From: Candidatus Sulfotelmatobacter sp.
GTDB taxonomy: Bacteria > Acidobacteriota > Terriglobia > Terriglobales > Acidobacteriaceae
Assembly (NCBI GenBank): GCA_017883385.1
Contig: JADGNQ010000039.1
Span: forward strand, 1-39,006
DNA length: 39,006 nt
Direction of reading: 5' to 3'
The notes below the pieces were generated by a model. It did no database searches, was not told where the DNA came from, and saw only the letters and a list, made by a program, of their open reading frames with translations. Below are positions 24,030 through 32,700 of this stretch, in pieces; the first letter of the stretch is position 1; each line of letters opens with the position of its first letter. The translations under genes were made by a program, and so were the position numbers.

Positions 24030-26071
24030 TTGCGCACCCCGAACAGCAAAAGCAAGACGAGGGTTACAAAGATGTAAGCCAGGTAGGCATGAATGCTGCC
24101 TGCCTGAATCGTCCGCATTCTGCTGGAGACTCGGAAGATGAACTCTTGCAGAGGAGCATAAAGCCGCTTCTCGAACGTAGGCTCGATTTCACTCTCGAAA
24201 TGGATCTCTTTCGGAAAGTACGGCGAGACATCGAAGACGGCTTGAATCTCCCGGCGCGGCTTGTACAGGACGGAGAAAATCATCCGCAGGGCTTTGGAGA
24301 ATGCGGTGGCGGTGTATTCATTTTCTTCCGAAAGTCCAGGCAAGCCGCAATCCCACACCGGTCCGCGCTTGCGCCCGAACCGCCGCACCCCTAACACTAC
24401 CAAGAGAGCCGCCGGGACCATTAGAACCAGAAGTCCAACTGCGATGACCAGGGGCGATACCGTGCCGCTGGTAGGCATGCCTGCGGAGAGTACCAGCCCA
24501 TGAGCAGTCACCAGATGGGTGGAAACTCGCTGTCCGAGCAACTGCTCAGTCATGGCGTCAAATGCCGGGAGAAACCACGTCACACCTAAGCCCAGGGCGG
24601 CGCAAGCCAGCGTCAACCAGCCCATGCCAATCAGCATGGTGCGGGGCGCCTCGTGCGCGTTGCGGGATTTGGCTCCACGTGGCAGCGCCAGGAAGGTGAT
24701 GCCGAAGGCTTTGACGAAACAAGCTGCGGCCAGTGCTCCAGTCAACGCTAGCATCGAACCAGCTAACGGAAACAGAATTCGCCTCAAGCCACTGATCGCT
24801 CCGAATCCGGCCAAGAGCGTCTGGTAGGTCAGCCACTCACTGACGAATCCGTTCAGCGGGGGAAGACCGGAAATGGCGATCGCACCGATTAGGAAACAGA
24901 ACGCTGTCACCGGCATGGGACGGATGAGGCCGCCCATTTCTTCCATGTTCCGCGTCCCCGTGGAATGCAGCACCGAACCAGCCCCCAGGAACAGCAGACT
25001 CTTGAAGATGGCATGATTCAGAGTGTGGAACATCGCTGCCACCAGTGCCACCGCGGCAAGCATCGGATGTCCCGCAACCCGGAAAATCAGAGCCGCGCCC
25101 AGGCCCATAAGAATGATCCCGATATTCTCTATGCTGTGGTAAGCCAGGAGTCGCTTGAGGTCGTGCTCCATAAGGGCGTACAAGACGCCGAGAACGGCTG
25201 ATACGACACCGACGATGAGAACCAGCAAGCCAGCCCAGGACGGCACTCCTCCCAGCACATCCAGGAAAATGCGGGCCATGCCGTAGATTCCAGTCTTGAT
25301 GACGATGCCGGACAGCAACGCTGAGACATTGCTCGGTGCAACCGGATGGGCCGCCGGCAGCCAGATATGGAAAGGAATGACGCCGGCCTTAATGGCAAAT
25401 CCCAGGAAGAACAGAACAAAAGCAGCGGTCTGTTGGCCGCCGTTCAGTACAGCTGCGAGGGGACGGAAGCTGGCGAATTCGGCGCTGCCGGTGGAGTTGA
25501 TCAACAGAGCAAACCCAAGTAGAAGGCACCCGGCGTCGATATGCGCCATGATGACGTAGAGCAGGCCGGCTCGTCGGGTCTCCCGGTCTTCGTGGTAGAA
25601 GGTCACCAGCCCGTAAGCGGTCAGGGCCGTCACTTCCCATGCGATGAGAAACAGAAAAGCATTGGCGGCGGTAAAGACAACCGTCAGGCTGAGTAGTAAG
25701 AGATTGAACAAGAAGCCGAAGAGGCCGATGTTTCTCTTGCCCTCGAGTTCTTTCAGGTAGCCGAACGAATAAATGGAGACTGCCGCCACGGGAATTGCGA
25801 GGGCCAGATTGAAGAAACCCGCCAGAGCATCGTAGGAGAAGCTGTAAGCAAAAAGCGGAATTCCCGAAGGAACCGACCACGCGACCGGCGTGTCTCGAAG
25901 AATGCCAAGAACGGAGGTTAGTCCTCCCAGTACAGCACCGGCCAAGGCGGCGCTGCAACAGATGCGCCGGGCCAGCGCAGGTCTTCGCCAGCATGCGAGC
26001 GAAGCGAAGGCACCGGCTGCATACGCCGCAACGCTAAGCGCAAAGCCCGTACTCAGCGAAAGCATATTCAT
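24026..26071 (-). CDS. hyfB: HyfB-like antiporter-type membrane subunit (NuoL-like)
   Basis: 681 residues, close to E. coli HyfB (672), with about 16 helices. Key charges are kept: Glu in FLFLIAWEVTALTAYG, Lys in FLGFAIKAGVIPFHIWLPAA, Lys in SGIVIKTGIYGMARI, His/Lys in MEHDLKRLLAYHSIENIG and Lys in TLNHAIFKSLLFLGAGSVLH. The long C-terminal part after helix 14 (RKRGPVWDCGLP onward) matches the HyfB/HycC type. There is no HyfD-like third antiporter gene in this operon, so the complex would have two antiporter-type subunits. AAAGGG lies before the ATG. Confidence 0.93.
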   Translation of the reverse strand: MNMLSLSTGFALSVAAYAAGAFASLACWRRPALARRICCSAALAGAVLGGLTSVLGILRDTPVAWSVPSGIPLFAYSFSYDALAGFFNLALAIPVAAVSIYSFGYLKELEGKRNIGLFGFLFNLLLLSLTVVFTAANAFLFLIAWEVTALTAYGLVTFYHEDRETRRAGLLYVIMAHIDAGCLLLGFALLINSTGSAEFASFRPLAAVLNGGQQTAAFVLFFLGFAIKAGVIPFHIWLPAAHPVAPSNVSALLSGIVIKTGIYGMARIFLDVLGGVPSWAGLLVLIVGVVSAVLGVLYALMEHDLKRLLAYHSIENIGIILMGLGAALIFRVAGHPMLAAVALVAAMFHTLNHAIFKSLLFLGAGSVLHSTGTRNMEEMGGLIRPMPVTAFCFLIGAIAISGLPPLNGFVSEWLTYQTLLAGFGAISGLRRILFPLAGSMLALTGALAAACFVKAFGITFLALPRGAKSRNAHEAPRTMLIGMGWLTLACAALGLGVTWFLPAFDAMTEQLLGQRVSTHLVTAHGLVLSAGMPTSGTVSPLVIAVGLLVLMVPAALLVVLGVRRFGRKRGPVWDCGLPGLSEENEYTATAFSKALRMIFSVLYKPRREIQAVFDVSPYFPKEIHFESEIEPTFEKRLYAPLQEFIFRVSSRMRTIQAGSIHAYLAYIFVTLVLLLLFGVRK

Positions 26072-26142
26072 CGGACCCTTTCACCACGGCCGGATGAAAG
26101 GACTCTTAAGTAGCTTGGCTCAGCCGGTTTTGTGTGGGCCAT
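26068..26142 (-). CDS. Possible 24-codon leader ORF coupled to hyfB
   Basis: ATG 26142 has GAAGGGAAG directly upstream. The ORF encodes MAHTKPAEPSYLRVLSSGRG plus ERVR, and its TGA overlaps the hyfB ATG (ATGA). The other subunit junctions with this overlap are real genes, so a translated leader is conceivable. No family is recognised, and such a short frame can arise by chance. Confidence 0.25.
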   Translation of the reverse strand: MAHTKPAEPSYLRVLSSGRGERVR

Positions 26143-26177
26143 ACTTCCCTTCACTAATTTGCAATGCTATCCGGCAT

Positions 26178-27929
26178 CTATTCCCGGGTGCTAGGTCTTG
26201 GACCCGCTGATGCCGTCACGCCTGACGCTTCATCGGTACTTCTTCGGCCCCAAGTGGTCCCCGCTGGCAGTTGCTTCGCCACCTCAGGGTACAAGATCCT
26301 GGCCCGGTCGAGAGCGTCCGCCACACTGTGGCAGATGTTCTTCTCGCCCACATGCTCGTGAAATTCGGCCTCATGCATTCGCAACTCTGGCTGTTGTCGC
26401 GCTCCACATAGAATGAGTTGCCGTCCGGATTCGTGCACGCGGTCGGCAAAAGCCTCCAGCGCCTGCAAGCCAGTCGAATCGATGGCTGTCATATTGCGGA
26501 GTCTGAGAATAATGATAGGCGGCAGATCGGGCAGACGATCGACGATTGTGTCGATTTTGTCGGTTGCACCAAACAGGAAAGGACCATGGATCCGGAAGAT
26601 GCTGACGTAAGCAGGAATCTCCTTGTGCTGCAGGATATGAACATGCCCCTCGCGAATGTATTCGGTAGTCGCCTCGGCCACCGTAGTGGTTAGTGTGACT
26701 TTCCGTATGAACACCAGTACCGCCAGAATCATCCCCGCTTCCACCGCCACAGTAAGGTCGGCAAAGACGGTGAGCAGAAATGTCACCAACCAAGCGACAA
26801 TCTCGAACCGCGACTGTTTGAAGAGTTCCGGGATCTCCCGCCATTCGCCCATGTTGTAGGAGACCACCAGCAAGATAGCCGCCAGTACGGATAGAGGAAT
26901 GAACCGGGCCAGTGGCGCAGCAAAGAGAATGATCGCTAGAAGTGTGAAAGCGTGGATCATTCCGGCGACCGGCGTCTTGGCGCCAGAGCGGATGTTGGTG
27001 GCGGTCCGAGCGATCGCTCCCGTGGCCGGCAGTCCCCCAAACAGCGGCGAGAGAATGTTGGCGACCCCTTGGCCGATCAGTTCGACGTTCGGGTTGTGTT
27101 TGTCGCCGCTCATGCGGTCTGAAACTACCGCTGACATCAGCGATTCGATAGCTCCGAGCATGGCGACGGTGATGGCTGGAGAGATGAGCGGCCGCAGCAG
27201 GTCCAACCGAAAGTGCGGAATGATTAACTTGGGAAATCCGGAGGGGATACCGCCAAAACGAGTGCCAATGGTTTCAACTGGGAGTTTGAAGATAACCACC
27301 GCCGCGGTCCCAGCAAATAGAGCAACAATGTAACCAGGGACTCTCTTCACAAAGATCATGAAGAGGATAATCACGACGAGCGCACCAACCGCCAGGGCTG
27401 TTTCCAGCGCCGAAAACGATGAAAAGTTCTGCACGTAGGTCAGGATTCGGGCCGCAAATTCACCTGGAACCTTGTCTATTTTCAACCCGAAGAAGTCCTT
27501 GATTTGAGTGCTGGCGATAATGACCGCTATACCGTTGGTAAAACCAACGACCACAGGTCGCGGTATGAACTTGACCGCCGTTCCTAGTCCCGTCGCTCCC
27601 AGGATCAGAAGGATCACCCCAGCCATCATGGTGCACATGAACAGCCCGTCAACACCGTGTTTCGCGACAATGCCGAAAACCACGACGACGAATGCGCCGG
27701 TTGGACCGCCGATCTGCGTGGAAGATCCTCCTAGCGCGGAGATCGCAAAACCTGCGACGATGGCGCAGTACAGACCAGTTTGCGGGGGCACGCCCGAGGC
27801 GATGGCGAAGGCCATCGCTAAGGGAAGGGCGACAAATCCAACGGTGATGCCGGCGAGAAGGTCCGCCATGAACAGACGTGGCGTGTAGGACCTGAGGCAG
27901 AGCACAGATTTTGGTAGCCAATTATTCAT
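26178..27929 (-). CDS. SulP-family anion transporter with C-terminal STAS domain
   Basis: 583 residues. The membrane part (residues about 15-420) has SulP features: LLAGITVGFVALPLAMAFAI, GGSSTQIGGPTGAFVVVV, RPVVVGFTNGIAVIIA, LGAIESLMSAVVSDRMSGDK and GLPATGAIARTATNIRSGAK. A STAS domain follows (about 440-550) with LRLRNMTAIDSTGLQALEAF, whose Ser is the phosphorylated position in anti-sigma-factor antagonists. Family substrates are sulphate, bicarbonate or dicarboxylates; which one cannot be read here. It is 106 bp upstream of hyfB on the same strand, so co-transcription is possible. No Shine-Dalgarno is seen before the ATG. Confidence 0.92.
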   Translation of the reverse strand: MNNWLPKSVLCLRSYTPRLFMADLLAGITVGFVALPLAMAFAIASGVPPQTGLYCAIVAGFAISALGGSSTQIGGPTGAFVVVVFGIVAKHGVDGLFMCTMMAGVILLILGATGLGTAVKFIPRPVVVGFTNGIAVIIASTQIKDFFGLKIDKVPGEFAARILTYVQNFSSFSALETALAVGALVVIILFMIFVKRVPGYIVALFAGTAAVVIFKLPVETIGTRFGGIPSGFPKLIIPHFRLDLLRPLISPAITVAMLGAIESLMSAVVSDRMSGDKHNPNVELIGQGVANILSPLFGGLPATGAIARTATNIRSGAKTPVAGMIHAFTLLAIILFAAPLARFIPLSVLAAILLVVSYNMGEWREIPELFKQSRFEIVAWLVTFLLTVFADLTVAVEAGMILAVLVFIRKVTLTTTVAEATTEYIREGHVHILQHKEIPAYVSIFRIHGPFLFGATDKIDTIVDRLPDLPPIIILRLRNMTAIDSTGLQALEAFADRVHESGRQLILCGARQQPELRMHEAEFHEHVGEKNICHSVADALDRARILYPEVAKQLPAGTTWGRRSTDEASGVTASAGPRPSTRE

Positions 27930-28137
27930 AGTTATTTTTTAACATCGGTTCCGAATACCGAGGTTTTCGCCCCGGTGCGAAGACAACATCAGAAAATCCG
28001 ACATCCTCGCCGCCGCTCTTGAGGCGGACAAATGCCGAGAATCGTGGACGAGCCGACATGCCTGTGGTGATACCAGTGGAAATGAATCCTGATTCTACAG
28101 TGAACTTCACTACCAGGGCGCGGCTCTGCCGTATCAT
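27922..28137 (-). CDS. Doubtful 71-codon ORF overlapping the SulP start
   Basis: The frame from ATG 28137 to TAA 27922 overlaps the SulP start by 8 nt, and SulP has no ribosome site of its own, which would fit translational coupling. The product (MIRQSRALVVKFTVESGFIS onward) resembles no family I know. Against it, only 29 bp would remain for two divergent promoters. Confidence 0.25.
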   Translation of the reverse strand: MIRQSRALVVKFTVESGFISTGITTGMSARPRFSAFVRLKSGGEDVGFSDVVFAPGRKPRYSEPMLKNNYE

Positions 28138-28166
28138 GTTCCGCGATGTCTTAATAGGAGGCAAAC

Positions 28167-28805
28167 GTGAAGGCTAGCTTAGCGCAAAGGAGGATTCTGT
28201 CCGTTCTCGCAGTTGTCCTGCTTACGGCGGCCGGTTTCGCGTTCGGTTTTGTGTCATGCCTGCATTTGAGGAGCTTCGCGTCCAGTGACCTCCGCCATCA
28301 GTATTTGCTCCAGACAGGAGATGCGCCCCCATCGGTGCGAGTGGGAGTGACAGCCGCATTGAGAGCCTTTCAGGACGGATACATCAAACGAGACCCCAAA
28401 GAGTTGGATTCTTTCATGCGGCGTGTGTTCCCGGAAAACGATGACATACTCCTTTTCGGTGCGGACGAAGGCGAGTGGGTGCGAGGTCATCGTGCCGTGG
28501 CAGAACTCATCGGGAATGACTGGTCGCAGTGGGGGGATTTCAGGTTTGCCGTCGACGATTCCATCGTCTGGTCTAGCGGGGATGTTGCCTGGATCGCAAG
28601 CGTAGGAGCCGTACGCGATCAGCGGGTGGATCGTCCGCTGCGCTTTTCAGCGATACTGACTCGTCATGGGAATGATTGGCTTTTTCGCCAAGTGAACTTT
28701 CAATGGGACGCCCGCGATCCCCGCCCCGGGGACGTTCTCCGTGCGAGCACGTACCTGAGGCTCGTCAGGCTGGTGCTGCATCACTTTAGCAGAACGGCAC
28801 AATAA
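28167..28805 (+). CDS. Membrane-anchored SnoaL/NTF2-like protein
   Basis: 212 residues. Residues 10-30 form a signal/anchor (ILSVLAVVLLTAAGFAFGFV). The rest matches the NTF2-like/DUF4440 pattern: VTAALRAFQDGYIKRDPKEL, then DDILLFGADEGEWVRGHRAV, DDSIVWSSGDVAWIASVGAV, RFSAILTRHGNDWLFRQVNF. Such domains bind small ligands or act as accessory subunits; no catalytic function can be named. GTG 28167 is fixed by AGGAGG with a 5-nt spacer. A 291-bp gap with its own promoter signals separates it from the biosynthetic cluster, so membership is uncertain. Confidence 0.78.
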   Translation: MKASLAQRRILSVLAVVLLTAAGFAFGFVSCLHLRSFASSDLRHQYLLQTGDAPPSVRVGVTAALRAFQDGYIKRDPKELDSFMRRVFPENDDILLFGADEGEWVRGHRAVAELIGNDWSQWGDFRFAVDDSIVWSSGDVAWIASVGAVRDQRVDRPLRFSAILTRHGNDWLFRQVNFQWDARDPRPGDVLRASTYLRLVRLVLHHFSRTAQ

Positions 28806-28948
28806 CCCAGGCGTCCCGCTGCTGTTGATGCAAGTAACGTTTCTCGACAGCAAAGCCCACCTCGCGCCTTACCTCGCCTGAGTTCGTTTCAGTGGGGGTC
28901 AACCTCGGTCTAAGTTTCCCCTGCTCGGATGGCCTTCATTCGAGCCCG

Positions 28949-28986
28949 CGTGACGGGCATCACCGGGTCGCGTGATTTCTATCACG
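28949..28986. promoter_or_regulatory. Tandem CRP/FNR-type operator candidates
   Basis: Site 1 (28949-28964) is CGTGA-N6-TCACC and site 2 (28971-28986) is CGTGA-N6-TCACG, a perfect palindrome. Both have the 5-6-5 layout of Crp/Fnr-family sites (TGTGA-N6-TCACA for CRP, TTGAT-N4-ATCAA for FNR). Their centres are 22 bp apart, about two helical turns. Site 2 is centred about 42 bp before the start expected from the -10 box at 29009, the class II activator position. Confidence 0.5.
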
Positions 28987-29008
28987 GCATCGCTCCGCGA
29001 GAACGTTC

Positions 29009-29014
29009 TATATT
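29009..29014 (+). promoter_or_regulatory. Likely -10 box of the carbamoyltransferase-PKS operon
   Basis: TATATT (5 of 6 to TATAAT) lies 83 bp before the GTG at 29097. No good -35 element is present 17 bp upstream, which suits an activator-dependent promoter. The palindrome AGAACGTTCT (29000-29009) touches its left edge. Confidence 0.45.
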
Positions 29015-29096
29015 TTGAGTCTTCCCCCGCGATCTACCCTCCCCTCGACCATGCGTCTTTACGAAGTTCTGCTGGCTTGCCCTGCGAAAGGACTAC

Positions 29097-30857
29097 GTGA
29101 ACTTCTTAGGTATCAGTGGCTTAGAACAATCTGTTCCGTTCAAGCAGGAGCGGTGGCCGGGGTTGGAACCTCGAGAGTATCGTATCTCGCAGGGTCACGA
29201 TTCTGCCGCGGCTCTGGTCGTTAACGGGGAGGTCATCGCCGCCGCAGCTCAGGAACGATTCAGCCGCAAAAAACATTGCGCCGATTTCCCGATCGACGCG
29301 ATTCAGTTTTGTCTTCGCGAGGCGGGTCTCAGCATCGAAGATGTGGACGAGATCGCCCACGGCTTTGACTATTCCCCTTTCCTCCAGCTGTACTCACTCG
29401 ATCCGGAGTCCTCAAGGCTCTACGAGAGTGTGCTCTCGAAGGAAGCATTGGTCCGGCAAGTGCACCGCTCGTTCCCCGATTTTCGCGAAGACAGGATTCA
29501 GCCGGTAGCCCATCATCTCGCGCACGCTGCTAGCGCCGCATTTACATCAGGGTGGAATGAATGTCTGGTGGTGGTGAATGACGCGATGGGAGAGGTGCAG
29601 AGCCTAACCGTATTCCAGTTTCGTGACGGCGTATTCAAGAAGCTGCGCGAGATCTCCGCAAACGACTCCATCGGCATTCTCTACTCCCTGGTGACGCTGC
29701 ATCTGGGCTTTGATTTCAACTCCGATGAATACAAGATCATGGGACTGGCGCCCTATGGCGACGCAGCGCACTTCCGCGGTTTCTTTGAGAAGACAGTAGA
29801 ACTGCGTCCCGATGGTTCGATTCGAATTCCGCTTCTCCGGCTCAATCGTTCGCGGGAGGAACGCGAGAACTACCTGGCCAGCCGTGCGTATCTGGACGAG
29901 CATCTCGTCGCGCGGCGAGCGCCCGACGCGGAGATCATCCAGGAACATCAAGATGTGGCAGCGGCCCTGCAGGAGTGCCTGGATCGAGTTGTGCTGCACG
30001 TTTGCGGACACTTCGGAAAGCAGACAGGCATGCGACGCGCTTCTCTGGCTGGCGGAGTCGCACTCAATTGCACGGCCAATGGCAAACTCATCGACTCCGG
30101 CATCTTCGATGAAGTTTACATACAGCCCGCAGCCGGAGACGACGGCACCGCGCTGGGGGCTGCCCTGTACCGCGCGTCACTCGCCGAAGAAGTTCACAAT
30201 CAGCGCATGCCAGTTCCCCTGCTGGGGCCTGCATACGCGACTCCGTGTATTGAGAACGCGATTAAGAAGTATGCTGGCCGGCTTGCGGTGACGACTTTCG
30301 ATTCTCTGGATGAGACCTGCAACGAAGCGGCCAAACTGATCGCCGAAGGACGAGTGATCGCCTGGTATCGCGGCCGCATGGAGTATGGTCCGCGGGCGCT
30401 CGGGAATCGCAGCATTCTGGCGGACCCCGGGCATCCGGCCATGCGCGACCGCATCAACGCGATGGTCAAGATGCGGGAGGCGTTTCGTCCATTCGCGCCG
30501 GCCTGCTCGGTGGAGCAAGCGCATGCCTGGTTCGAGGTCGCGGCGGGCACGCAGATGCCCTACATGATCACGGTGGTCGATGTGCGTCCTGAGCACCGGG
30601 CAGCCCTGCCGGCTATCACACATGTGAACGGTTCCGCACGTCTGCAAACCGTCTCCCAAAAAGACAATTCTGATTTCCACCGTCTGCTTGGAGCGGTGGG
30701 CCGAGCCACAGGCCGGGAAATGGTGCTCAACACCAGCTTCAACGTGAAGGGGCAGCCGATTGTGAATACGCCCGAGGAAGCAATCGAGACCTTCCTGGGC
30801 ACGGGTATTGAATATCTCTTCCTGGAGAACTGTCTTGTTGCCCGCAGAAACAGTTGA
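29097..30857 (+). CDS. O-carbamoyltransferase (NodU/TobZ family)
   Basis: 586 residues. Enzymes of this family use carbamoyl phosphate and ATP to carbamoylate a hydroxyl of a small molecule or antibiotic. The Kae1-like N-terminal part has GHDSAAALVVNGEVIAAAAQ followed by ERFSRKKH, the metal-binding VAHHLAHAASAAF, and LAGGVALNCTANGKL. The C-terminal YrdC-like part has WYRGRMEYGPRALGNRSILA and MREAFRPFAPA. Compared with common members, about 27 extra residues separate MNFLGISG from GHDSAAAL, which I take as a subfamily trait. GTG 29097 has AAAGGA 4 nt upstream. It overlaps the next gene by 23 nt and is the tailoring enzyme of the cluster. Confidence 0.9.
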   Translation: MNFLGISGLEQSVPFKQERWPGLEPREYRISQGHDSAAALVVNGEVIAAAAQERFSRKKHCADFPIDAIQFCLREAGLSIEDVDEIAHGFDYSPFLQLYSLDPESSRLYESVLSKEALVRQVHRSFPDFREDRIQPVAHHLAHAASAAFTSGWNECLVVVNDAMGEVQSLTVFQFRDGVFKKLREISANDSIGILYSLVTLHLGFDFNSDEYKIMGLAPYGDAAHFRGFFEKTVELRPDGSIRIPLLRLNRSREERENYLASRAYLDEHLVARRAPDAEIIQEHQDVAAALQECLDRVVLHVCGHFGKQTGMRRASLAGGVALNCTANGKLIDSGIFDEVYIQPAAGDDGTALGAALYRASLAEEVHNQRMPVPLLGPAYATPCIENAIKKYAGRLAVTTFDSLDETCNEAAKLIAEGRVIAWYRGRMEYGPRALGNRSILADPGHPAMRDRINAMVKMREAFRPFAPACSVEQAHAWFEVAAGTQMPYMITVVDVRPEHRAALPAITHVNGSARLQTVSQKDNSDFHRLLGAVGRATGREMVLNTSFNVKGQPIVNTPEEAIETFLGTGIEYLFLENCLVARRNS

Positions 30858-32700
30858 CTGCGACAAAACTGCGATGGACTATCCGCGCGAAAGCACGATC
30901 GCGCAGTTGTTTGAGCAGCAGGTTGCGCGCACGCCGGACGTTATCGCTGTTGCTTCGGCAGGGCGAAGTCTGACTTATCGCCAACTCGATCAACGCTCGA
31001 ATCAGTTGGCGCGGCATCTGCGCGCACTCGGCGTCACCACCGAGACGCTGGTTGGCATCGCCGTCGAACGATCACTCGAAATGATGGTGGGGCTGCTCGC
31101 GATTCTGAAGGCGGGCGGAGCCTACGTTCCGATGGATCCCAGCTATCCTGTGCAGCGCATCGCACTGATGATCGAAGACTCCGAGGCGCCAGTCATCCTC
31201 GCGACGGAACACACAAGATCGCGCTTGGGAAAGACCGCCAGACACATTGTCTCGATCGATGGCGATGCTGATGCGATCGCCCAGAACAGTACACACCCAG
31301 TCTCTTCCATCGGCACGGGGCAGAACCTTGCGTATGTGATCTACACCTCGGGTTCGACGGGCAAACCCAAGGGGGTGATGATCGAGCATCGCAACGTCGT
31401 CAACTTCTTCACCGGCATGGATCGAGCGATTGGGGTGGAGCCGGGCGTGTGGTTGGCCGTCACCAGTATTTCGTTTGACATCTCCGTACTGGAACTCTTC
31501 TGGACGCTGACCCGCGGGTTTCGGGTGATCATTCACGGCGATGAGGGCACACAGACGATTCCTAACGAGATTCGGGCCTATGGCGTCACTCATATGCAGT
31601 CGACCCCCTCGCTGGCCCGGATGATTGCCGTCAATCCTGATGGATTGGCTGTACTGGGACAATTGAAGCAACTCTTTCTCGGAGGAGAAGCACTCCCGCC
31701 CTCGTTGGTTCGTCTCCTACGCCAGAAATTCCACGGCGCGATGAACAACATGTATGGGCCGACCGAAACGACGATTTGGTCTACGACATTCCGCATTACC
31801 GGAGACTCGGACAGCATCCCGATCGGAAAGCCCATCGCGAACACTCAGGTCTATGTGCTGGATTCCAGACTTCAGCAGGTTGCCGCAGGCGAGGTAGGCG
31901 ATCTGTATATCGGTGGAGAAGGTGTGGTACGTGGGTACTGGAAGAGGCCGGATTTGACAACCGAGAAGTTTGTTAGCGATCCGTTCCAGCCCGGAAGTCG
32001 GATGTATCGCACCGGCGATATTGCCCGTTTTCTTCCGGACGGAAATCTGGAGTTTCTCGGGCGGGCGGATTTCCAGGTCAAGCTGCGTGGCTTCCGGATC
32101 GAAATCGGAGAGATTGAAGCCGCACTTGAGAATCAGGAAGGAGTGGATCAGGCGGTGGTGGTTGCCCGGGAATTCAAGCCCGATGATAAGCGCCTGGTTG
32201 CCTACGTGGTTCCGAAACCCGGGACACGGTTGAAGATAGCAGACCTGCGTGGGGCGTTGGCTGCAACTCTTCCCGAGTACATGGTGCCGTCAAACTTTGT
32301 GCTTCTCGATTCGTTGCCGCTGACCGCGAACGGCAAGATTGACCGCAACGCGCTGCCCCATCCTCCGACGGTGGAAGACGAATCCGGTGCAGCCCCACAG
32401 TCTCCACGAAACGCACTGGAGAGCATGATCGCGGATGCGTGGAAGGACGCGCTGGGAGTGGAAGGTGTGGGATTGAATGAGAACTTCTTCGACCTCGGCG
32501 CGCATTCTCTTATGGTGGCCGAAGTACACATCCAGTTGCAGCAACTGCTCGGCCGGGAGCTCTCTTTGGTCGATCTGTTTGAGTGCCCTACTGTCACCGC
32601 GCTTGCAAAGCATCTCAATGGAGGCGAAACCGGGCCGCGCGTCTCGAGCAGGGCGGAGAGAAGGTTGGCCGCAAGACAACAGCGAGAACCCCGAACATGA
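30835..32700 (+). CDS. NRPS adenylation-carrier (A-PCP) didomain, predicted glycine
   Basis: 621 residues. Activates an amino acid as its adenylate and loads it on its own carrier domain. A-domain cores are seen: LAYVIYTSGSTGKPKGVMIE, FDISVLELFW, NNMYGPTETTIW, GELYIGGEG-like DLYIGGEGVVRGYW, YRTGDIARFLPDG, FQVKLRGFRIEIGEIE and LPLTANGKIDR. The hand-read specificity residues are D-I-L-Q-F-G-M-I-W-K, close to the glycine code DILQLGLIWK. The PCP has Ser558 in LGAHSLM. There is no condensation domain, so it acts as a loading module. TTG 30835 is chosen because GGAG lies 7 nt upstream; ATG 30874 is an alternative. ATGA overlap with the PKS. Confidence 0.9.
   Translation: MLPAETVDCDKTAMDYPRESTIAQLFEQQVARTPDVIAVASAGRSLTYRQLDQRSNQLARHLRALGVTTETLVGIAVERSLEMMVGLLAILKAGGAYVPMDPSYPVQRIALMIEDSEAPVILATEHTRSRLGKTARHIVSIDGDADAIAQNSTHPVSSIGTGQNLAYVIYTSGSTGKPKGVMIEHRNVVNFFTGMDRAIGVEPGVWLAVTSISFDISVLELFWTLTRGFRVIIHGDEGTQTIPNEIRAYGVTHMQSTPSLARMIAVNPDGLAVLGQLKQLFLGGEALPPSLVRLLRQKFHGAMNNMYGPTETTIWSTTFRITGDSDSIPIGKPIANTQVYVLDSRLQQVAAGEVGDLYIGGEGVVRGYWKRPDLTTEKFVSDPFQPGSRMYRTGDIARFLPDGNLEFLGRADFQVKLRGFRIEIGEIEAALENQEGVDQAVVVAREFKPDDKRLVAYVVPKPGTRLKIADLRGALAATLPEYMVPSNFVLLDSLPLTANGKIDRNALPHPPTVEDESGAAPQSPRNALESMIADAWKDALGVEGVGLNENFFDLGAHSLMVAEVHIQLQQLLGRELSLVDLFECPTVTALAKHLNGGETGPRVSSRAERRLAARQQREPRT

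Noticed and set aside
18416..26071. A working group 4 [NiFe] hydrogenase (formate hydrogenlyase)
   Set aside because: All four nickel-iron cysteines of the large subunit are missing and no hyp maturation gene or formate dehydrogenase gene is nearby.
29097..29220. A frameshift or foreign insert at the N-terminus of the carbamoyltransferase
   Set aside because: The 27 extra residues read smoothly with normal codon use and the frame is intact; a longer N-terminus probably marks a subfamily.
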